The notes under the pieces were generated by a model. The model did not search any database, had not been told where the DNA came from, and saw only the letters and a program-made list of their open reading frames with translations. The translations under genes were made by a program, and so were the position numbers. This document shows, one piece after another, positions 15,895 through 20,343 of a DNA stretch of 20,343 bases; position 1 is the stretch's first letter; each line of letters opens with the position of its first letter. Location: the NCBI GenBank assembly GCA_902493895.1, contig CABUQW010000034.1:1-20343 (forward strand). Reading direction: 5' to 3'. The DNA is from an uncultured Collinsella sp. (lineage in GTDB: Bacteria > Actinomycetota > Coriobacteriia > Coriobacteriales > Coriobacteriaceae).

Positions 15895-17142
15895 CTATGC
15901 AAAGCGGGCGACGAGCTCCTGGAGCACGTCGGTCATCTTGACGAGCGAGCTGACCGGGACGAACTCGTTGACGCCGTGGTAGCAATAGCCGCCGGTGGAA
16001 AGGTTGGGGCAGGGCAGACCGCGGAACGACAGCTGGGCGCCGTCGGTGCCGCCACGAATCGGCAGCACTTGGGGCTCAACGCCGCAGGCAAGGTAGGCTT
16101 CCTTGGCAACATCAATAAGCTCGGGATAGTCACGAACGATCTCGGCCATATTTCGATACTGTTGCTTAATCTCGACCGTCACGCGCTCCTCACCCAGACG
16201 CTGGTTGAGTATCGAGGCGGCGGCATCAATAAGGTCGAGTTTCTGCTGGAACTTGGCGGCGTCATGGTCGCGGACGATATAGCGCGCTGTGGCGTGATCG
16301 ACGGTCGCAGATACACCCTCAAGGTGATAAAAGCCCTCGTAGCCTTCCGTATACTCCGGGCGCTGCACGTAGGGGAGCAACGCGTTGAAGTCGCAGAACA
16401 GATTGCCTGCGTTGACCATACGGCCCTTGGCGTCGCCCGGGTGGATGGACTGGCCCTCAAAGCGGACGGTCGCCTCGGCGGCGTTAAAACACTCCCACTC
16501 CAGCTCGCCGATGGGGCCGCCGTCGACCGTGTAGGCGTACTTGCAGCCAAAGGTATCGATATCCAACAGCTCGGCTCCGTGGCCGATCTCCTCGTCAGGG
16601 CAGAAGCAAATGCCGAGTGCGGGATGGGGCAGAGAAGGGTCCTGAGCGATACGCGCGACAAGCGACATGATCTCGGCGACGCCTGCCTTGTCATCCGCGC
16701 CCAGCAGCGTGGTGCCATCGCTGCAGACCAGGTCCTCACCCGCGAGGTCGTTCAGGGCGGGAAGCTTGGCGGTGCTCATGGCAACGGGTCTACCGTCAAC
16801 CGTGCCGCAGACCAGGTCGCCGCCTTCGTAGTGTACGATGTGCGGCTTCACGCCGGCGCCCGGTGCAACTTCGGTGGTGTCGAGATGGGCGATCAGGCCC
16901 AGGGCGGGCTTGTCCTCAGCGCCCGCACTTGCGGGGATATGCGCGCAGACATAGGCGTGCTCGGTCACGTGGGCATCTTCCGCACCAAGCTCGCGCAGCT
17001 CTTCAGCCAGCACGTTGGCAAGGTCAAACTGAACGGGGCTCGAGGGTACCTGGTCGCAGTTTGCATCCTCGGACTGCGTGTTGATCTGGACGTAGCGCAA
17101 AAAGCGCTCGAGAACATCGGGGCTCGTGGTGGTGTTTTCCAT
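15895..17142 (-). CDS. pepT: Peptidase T (tripeptide aminopeptidase, M20 family)
   Basis: PepT is a cytoplasmic dizinc aminopeptidase that releases N-terminal residues from tripeptides. The 415-residue product matches the family length. Metal and catalytic residues are visible: H86 and D88 in IAHLDTTE, bridging D150 in LLGADDKAG, E184/E185 in PDEEIGHG, D207 in TVDGGP, and H389 in YCYHGVNEF. GQSIHPGDAKGRMVNA (230-245) belongs to the lid domain. The start at 17142 follows GGAG eight bases upstream on this strand and gives a normal N-terminus. The frame stays open to 17238, but that extension (with Lys/Arg/Pro-rich sequence) has no family counterpart and would cover the divergent promoter region. 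It is convergent with the LCP gene. Confidence 0.93.
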   Translation of the reverse strand: MENTTTSPDVLERFLRYVQINTQSEDANCDQVPSSPVQFDLANVLAEELRELGAEDAHVTEHAYVCAHIPASAGAEDKPALGLIAHLDTTEVAPGAGVKPHIVHYEGGDLVCGTVDGRPVAMSTAKLPALNDLAGEDLVCSDGTTLLGADDKAGVAEIMSLVARIAQDPSLPHPALGICFCPDEEIGHGAELLDIDTFGCKYAYTVDGGPIGELEWECFNAAEATVRFEGQSIHPGDAKGRMVNAGNLFCDFNALLPYVQRPEYTEGYEGFYHLEGVSATVDHATARYIVRDHDAAKFQQKLDLIDAAASILNQRLGEERVTVEIKQQYRNMAEIVRDYPELIDVAKEAYLACGVEPQVLPIRGGTDGAQLSFRGLPCPNLSTGGYCYHGVNEFVPVSSLVKMTDVLQELVARFA

Positions 17143-17190
17143 AAAGACCGCTCCAATCTTGGTCGTCGTGTGCAACAAGAACTCTAGCAC

Positions 17191-17208
17191 GGTATGCCAC
17201 GGCATACC
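17191..17208. promoter_or_regulatory. Perfect palindrome, likely operator in the divergent intergenic region
   Basis: GGTATGCC-AC-GGCATACC is a perfect 8-bp inverted repeat with a two-base spacer. It lies between pepT (- strand) and the DtxR/MntR-like regulator (+ strand). The pairing of a dimeric metal regulator with a palindrome of about 18 bases next to its own gene suggests autoregulation, control of pepT, or both. A TAGAAT at 17226-17231 could be the regulator's -10 box. Confidence 0.6.
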
Positions 17209-17262
17209 ACGACGCTTGGATGGGGTAGAATCAGCCATTGAATGCAGAAGGGACGGAAGATC

Positions 17263-17685
17263 ATGGATACGACAAATAGCTCGCGCGAACTACATCTGAC
17301 GGTGGCGAACGAAGACTACTTGGAGTGCATGGTTCGCATTGAAAGCGAAGAGGGGGAAACCAACGGCGTGCGATCGGTCGACATCGCGCAGCGCCTTGGC
17401 GTCTCCAAGGCATCGGTCAATAAAGCGGTTTCGGCGCTCAAGGCATCCGAGCTTGTCGAGCAATCGCACTACGGCAAGGTAGTCCTGACCGATCGCGGCC
17501 GCGAGGTTGGCACGGCTATCTGGTACCGTCATCGCCTCATCCGCACGTTTTTGGTTCAGGAGCTCGGCGTCGAATTTGAGCGTGCCGATTCCGAGGCCTG
17601 CATGATGGAGCATGCGCTATCCGAGGACACGATGAACCGCTGGCTCGCCTATCTCGAAAAGCAAGGAATCAGCGTCGAGGAATAG
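17263..17685 (+). CDS. DtxR/MntR-family metal-dependent transcriptional regulator
   Basis: The 140-residue product has a winged helix-turn-helix (about 36-77, VRSVDIAQRLGVSKASVNKA then LKASELVEQSHYGKVVLTDRG) and a dimerisation/metal domain. It lacks the C-terminal SH3-like domain of DtxR, so in size it resembles MntR. Candidate metal ligands are D18 and E21 (NEDYLE), H90 (YRHRL), and C113, E116, H117 (EACMMEH). The last three match the DtxR order Cys-Glu-His, while D18 matches MntR. Which metal it senses cannot be read from sequence. The ATG at 17263 is chosen for the GGAAG before it; an in-frame ATG at 17242 has no ribosome binding site. A palindrome lies 55 bases upstream, and the methyltransferase gene follows after 10 bases. 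Confidence 0.85.
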   Translation: MDTTNSSRELHLTVANEDYLECMVRIESEEGETNGVRSVDIAQRLGVSKASVNKAVSALKASELVEQSHYGKVVLTDRGREVGTAIWYRHRLIRTFLVQELGVEFERADSEACMMEHALSEDTMNRWLAYLEKQGISVEE

Positions 17686-17695
17686 CGGGATATAT

Positions 17696-18589
17696 ATGGA
17701 TACTAGTTATTACAACCGCTTTGGTGCCGAGGAACTTACGCGCCGCTTGTCGAGCGAGACCTTGTTGGCGCAGGGCCCCATGGGCAGTGTCTTGTTGAGT
17801 GAGTACGATGCCGCCGACATTCCACCGGCGTTTTGGAATCTGGCAGAGCCGCAGACCGTTTCTCGTATCCATCGCTTGTATGTCGCCGCCGGCGCGCAGG
17901 TGCTCATTACCAACACCTTTCAGGCATCAAGCTATGCCCTCAAACACGACCAGATTGCGCCGTCCGTGGCGGAGGTCAATCGCGGGGCCGTCGACGATGC
18001 CCGCCAGGGGCACCCTCAGCTGCTGCTGGGCTCGATGGGCCCGATCGGTATTGAGTGGTTTGCCGAGGACTCTGCCGAGTATCGTGAAATCCGCGGCATT
18101 GCGCGCGAACAGGCGCACGCCTTGCTCAATGCTGGTGTTGACGGTCTGCTGATCGAGACGGTGACGTCTATCCGTAATCTGCAGCCCATGCTTGCCGGCG
18201 CCCGAGATGCCGCCGACGGCATGCCTGTTCTGGTGAGTTTTGTCGTTGACGATAAAGGCGACCTGTTGGGCGATGGCCTCAACATCGAGGCAGCCGTTTT
18301 GTACGCTGAAAAACACGGCGCAAACTCGGTTGGTGTTAATTGCTGTTCGCTTGCGGCCGCGAACGCGGCGGTGCCCAGGATGGTTGCATCGGCGACTACT
18401 CCCGTCACGGTGCGTCCCAACGTGGGCGATCCGGTCCAGACTCAGGATGGCCCCGTATGGCACGAGAACCCCGAAGCTTTCGCGCGCGCATGCATCGAAT
18501 GGAGACATGCCGGCGCCGCAATGGTGGGCAGTTGTTGTGGAACCACAGCAATCACTACGGCAGCGATGGCCGAGGCGCTCGATATATAA
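17696..18589 (+). CDS. Homocysteine S-methyltransferase family protein (zinc type)
   Basis: The 297-residue product is a single Hcy-binding domain of the kind found in MmuM, BHMT and the N-terminus of MetH. The zinc-binding cysteines are C216 in GVNCC and C280/C281 in GSCCGTT. Other family signs are QGPMGSVL (26-33), ITNTFQASSYAL (71-82), GSMGPIG (112-118) and DGLLIETVTS (149-158). Such enzymes move a methyl group from S-methylmethionine, betaine or methyl-cobalamin to homocysteine to make methionine; the donor here cannot be told. There is no cobalamin or folate domain. Being 10 bases behind the metal regulator, it may be controlled by metal supply (inference). Its ribosome binding site is weak (GCGGGA), and TATATAT overlaps the start. 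Confidence 0.88.
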   Translation: MDTSYYNRFGAEELTRRLSSETLLAQGPMGSVLLSEYDAADIPPAFWNLAEPQTVSRIHRLYVAAGAQVLITNTFQASSYALKHDQIAPSVAEVNRGAVDDARQGHPQLLLGSMGPIGIEWFAEDSAEYREIRGIAREQAHALLNAGVDGLLIETVTSIRNLQPMLAGARDAADGMPVLVSFVVDDKGDLLGDGLNIEAAVLYAEKHGANSVGVNCCSLAAANAAVPRMVASATTPVTVRPNVGDPVQTQDGPVWHENPEAFARACIEWRHAGAAMVGSCCGTTAITTAAMAEALDI

Positions 18590-18594
18590 AGGGT

Positions 18595-18623
18595 AAAACC
18601 GCTCCATCCGGGGCGGTTTTTTT
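18595..18623 (+). terminator. Rho-independent terminator after the homocysteine methyltransferase gene
   Basis: AAAACCGCTCC (18595-18605) pairs with GGGGCGGTTTT (18610-18620) with one G-U pair and a short ATCC loop, then continues into a run of T. It closes the regulator-methyltransferase unit six bases after the stop codon. Confidence 0.88.
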
Positions 18624-18639
18624 ATTGCTTGCATGTCCT

Positions 18640-18672
18640 CGCCAGCATTTGCCCAAATGGTGAATGCTGGTG
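18640..18672. repeat. Hairpin in the leader region of the phosphohexomutase gene
   Basis: CCAGCATT (18642-18649) and AATGCTGG (18663-18670) are perfect complements. Pairing continues inward through two G-U and two C-G pairs to a CAAAT loop, giving 12-14 bp. No T run follows. Its role is unknown; it lies upstream of any plausible promoter for the next gene. Confidence 0.5.
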
Positions 18673-18704
18673 CCGGCAGGTTGCCGAGTGCGTGTTGCGG
18701 GTAT

Positions 18705-18739
18705 ACCTCACGCGTACCATGATCCAAACACTGTGAGGT
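18705..18739 (+). promoter_or_regulatory. Hairpin that could hide the phosphohexomutase ribosome binding site
   Basis: ACCTCAC (18705-18711) is complementary to GTGAGGT (18733-18739), and the latter contains the GAGG Shine-Dalgarno for the GTG start at 18748. If transcribed together, the pairing would mask ribosome access. A weak promoter candidate, TTGCGG (18695) with CATGAT (18718), would place the transcript start after the left arm, so the effect depends on where transcription begins. Confidence 0.35.
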
Positions 18740-18747
18740 GTCTGCGC

Positions 18748-20148
18748 GTGTGCGCGATAATTCATTTTGGAACTGACGGTTGGCGCGCTCGCGTCGATGA
18801 GGACTTCACTGCCGATAACGTTGCCCGTATCGCCGATGCCGTCGGCGAGTTGTGGCAAAAGACCAATCCGGGCAAAACGGTATATATAGGGTTCGACACC
18901 CGGCCCCTGGCGAGCGAGTTCGCTGAGCTTGCGGCGGGCGTGCTAGCAGCGCACGGGCTGGACGCCGTGCTCGCTTCGCGACCTGTTCCGACCCCTGCCC
19001 TTACGTGGGCGGCGGCTTATGACGGTGAGGCGTGCGGCGCGCTCATGGTGACGGGGTCCCATCATCCGCAGGGTTATCTGTGCCTCAAGATTCGCATGGG
19101 TGACGGCTCGACCGCCAACCAGGATGTCATCGAAGAGCTCGAAGAGACCGTGGCTCCCGAGCCAATGGGGATCGAGGGGCAATATCGCACCGCGGATATT
19201 ATTCCTGACTATATGCAGGCGGTGGCATCGTTTGTCGATGCCGAAGCCATCCGCGACGCGCACCTGCGCGTGGTTGTTGATCCCATGGGCGGCGCAGCCC
19301 AGGGCTATCTAGCCGATTTGCTGCGCGAGCTTGGCGTTGAGGTGCACGAGATTCACGCCGGGCAGGCGTCTGACCAAGAAGATATCTGCCCCGACCCCGT
19401 TGAGCCTTGGGTGGACGCTTGCGAGCGCACGGTTATCGAGGACGGAGCTTGCGCTGGCCTGGTGACCGACGGCGACGCCGACCGTATCGGCGCGGTTGAC
19501 GAGCGCGGCAGATATATACATCCGCATCAGATCATGGCGCTCGTTTTGGGCGACTTGGTTCAATTTCGTAATTTGGAGGGGCGCGTCGTCGTCAATCTTT
19601 CATGCTCGACGCTCGTGCGCCGCATTGCCGAGGCGCTTGGCTGCCGCGTGACCGTCAAACCAGTCGGTTTCAAATATATAGCGGCGGAGATGAAGAAGGG
19701 CGGCGTCCTCATAGGCGGCGAAGAAGCCGGTGGTATCGGCATCGCCGCGCATATGCCCGAGCGCGATGGCATCCTCGCCTGTCTGATTCTGTGTGAGCTT
19801 ATGGCAAAGACGGACGCGCCTTTGGGCGTTCTGGTCGACCAACTCGAGGACAGTTTTGGTAAGACGAGTTACGGTCGACGCGATTTGCGCCTTGAGGCCG
19901 AAGATGCCGAAACGTTACGAACCCTGCTGCCGGGCGTAAACCCCAAGTCGATTTGTGGCAAGGTGCCGCAAAACGTTAGTCATATGGATGGCTTGCGTTT
20001 GGCATTCGAGGATGACACGTGGCTGCTGGTCCGTCCTAGTGGGACCGAACCAGTGGTGCGCGTCTACGCCGAGGGGTTCTCGGTGGAAGAACGTGATGAG
20101 TTGCTCGATGCTGGCTGTGCTTTAGCTAGGGGGACGTATCCGCTTTAA
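18748..20148 (+). CDS. Phosphohexomutase (phosphoglucomutase/phosphomannomutase family)
   Basis: The product interconverts 1- and 6-phosphates of hexoses through a phosphoserine. The 466-residue chain has HFGTDGWRAR (6-15), the active-site serine loop VTGSHHPQGY with S104 (the family norm is TASHNP), the Mg2+ loop DGDADR (241-246), the sugar loop GGEEAGG (323-329; GEESGG or similar is usual) and the phosphate loop RPSGTEP (429-435). Substrate (glucose, mannose or another sugar) cannot be assigned. The GTG at 18748 is preferred because GAGG lies nine bases upstream and the N-terminus then matches the family; the open frame extends back to 18664 without support. Codon use includes several rare ATA and AGA codons. 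Confidence 0.9.
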   Translation: MCAIIHFGTDGWRARVDEDFTADNVARIADAVGELWQKTNPGKTVYIGFDTRPLASEFAELAAGVLAAHGLDAVLASRPVPTPALTWAAAYDGEACGALMVTGSHHPQGYLCLKIRMGDGSTANQDVIEELEETVAPEPMGIEGQYRTADIIPDYMQAVASFVDAEAIRDAHLRVVVDPMGGAAQGYLADLLRELGVEVHEIHAGQASDQEDICPDPVEPWVDACERTVIEDGACAGLVTDGDADRIGAVDERGRYIHPHQIMALVLGDLVQFRNLEGRVVVNLSCSTLVRRIAEALGCRVTVKPVGFKYIAAEMKKGGVLIGGEEAGGIGIAAHMPERDGILACLILCELMAKTDAPLGVLVDQLEDSFGKTSYGRRDLRLEAEDAETLRTLLPGVNPKSICGKVPQNVSHMDGLRLAFEDDTWLLVRPSGTEPVVRVYAEGFSVEERDELLDAGCALARGTYPL

Positions 20149-20237
20149 CCATGAGACTGCCTTATATAAAGAGATGCTCGGCGAGCGGTAGGTAACGGCT
20201 GGCAAACGTTAGTCGGATTCCAAGATGTGTAGGAAAT

Positions 20238-20343
20238 GTGTACGCCCAGATTCCCGCCCACGGCGCCCCTCCGGTCTGGCAATATATCTCCTTGCCGCGC
20301 GGCCCGGTCGGACCGGATCAGCCGCAAAGCGTGCACCTTGAGA
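20238..20343 (+). CDS. Possible 5' end of a further gene, cut by the window edge
   Basis: From a GTG at 20238 a frame of 35 codons stays open to the window end (VYAQIPAHGAPPVWQYISLP and onward). Its codons (GCC, GTC, CAC, GAG, CTT) resemble those of the neighbouring genes. AGGA lies only three bases before the GTG, which is close. I do not recognise the protein. The region 20149-20237 before it holds a TATATA at 20163 but no clear promoter. Chance remains quite possible. Confidence 0.25.
   Translation, partial: MYAQIPAHGAPPVWQYISLPRGPVGPDQPQSVHLE

Noticed and set aside
15976..17187. 403-codon + strand frame opposite pepT
   Set aside because: The - strand encodes all zinc ligands of PepT; the + frame has no domain and no start signals.
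20225..20341. 38-codon frame starting MCRKC near the window end
   Set aside because: It has no ribosome binding site, an early AGG codon and a short length; the overlapping frame open to the edge has better codon use.
20149..20343. Final 195 bases considered as a structural RNA (RNase P RNA, SRP RNA, tmRNA, 6S)
   Set aside because: None of the conserved core motifs of these RNAs is visible on either strand; only a small palindrome CCGGTC-G-GACCGG at 20304-20316 is seen.

Overview
The window looks like chromosomal DNA of a high-GC actinomycete, most likely a Coriobacteriia gut bacterium of Collinsella type. This is an inference from the GC-rich codon use, the way the F-type ATP synthase operon runs into murA (an actinobacterial arrangement), the prmC and sua5 pairing, and the overall feel of the proteins. 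No rRNA or tRNA is present to settle it. Almost everything reads on the + strand; only a peptidase T-like gene is on the - strand.

Layout. 1-601 holds no convincing intact gene. It contains a long stem-loop repeat, a second small hairpin, an AT-rich stretch with a 56-codon open remnant, and a probable prmC promoter. 602-1876 is prmC, carrying a large acidic Ala/Glu insert. 1952-2636 is a toxin-antitoxin pair (Gp49/RelE-like toxin followed by an XRE antitoxin) with its own promoter and a palindrome over the -10 box; it sits between prmC and the sua5/tsaC gene (2785-3528). glpK (glycerol kinase) follows sua5 closely, then upp (uracil phosphoribosyltransferase), then a terminator.

6048-13021 is a complete F1Fo ATP synthase operon: promoter, a small three-helix membrane protein in the atpI position, then atpB-atpE-atpF-atpH-atpA-atpG-atpD-atpC, mostly with overlaps or very short gaps. 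The exception is a 124-base gap with a hairpin just before atpE. A terminator follows atpC, then murA and a LytR-CpsA-Psr cell-wall ligase, both for envelope building.

15642-15870 between the convergent LCP and peptidase genes is a stack of three hairpins: one starting at the LCP stop codon, a second copy of the stem-loop repeat at position 1, and a bidirectional terminator. The peptidase T gene (- strand) diverges from a DtxR/MntR-family metal regulator; a perfect 8-bp inverted repeat lies between them. The regulator is followed 10 bases later by a zinc-type homocysteine S-methyltransferase, a terminator, further hairpins and a phosphohexomutase. The last 195 bases show no recognised gene, only a short frame that stays open to the edge.

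Most of the window is conserved housekeeping content. The parts that best repay attention are the stem-loop repeat family, the PrmC insert, the toxin-antitoxin pair between prmC and sua5, the mixed metal-ligand set of the DtxR/MntR regulator with its likely operator, the signal-peptide-like start of ATP synthase subunit b with a very short subunit c, and a local excess of TATATA in the last 2.6 kb. I did not find convincing evidence of a wholly new multi-gene system.
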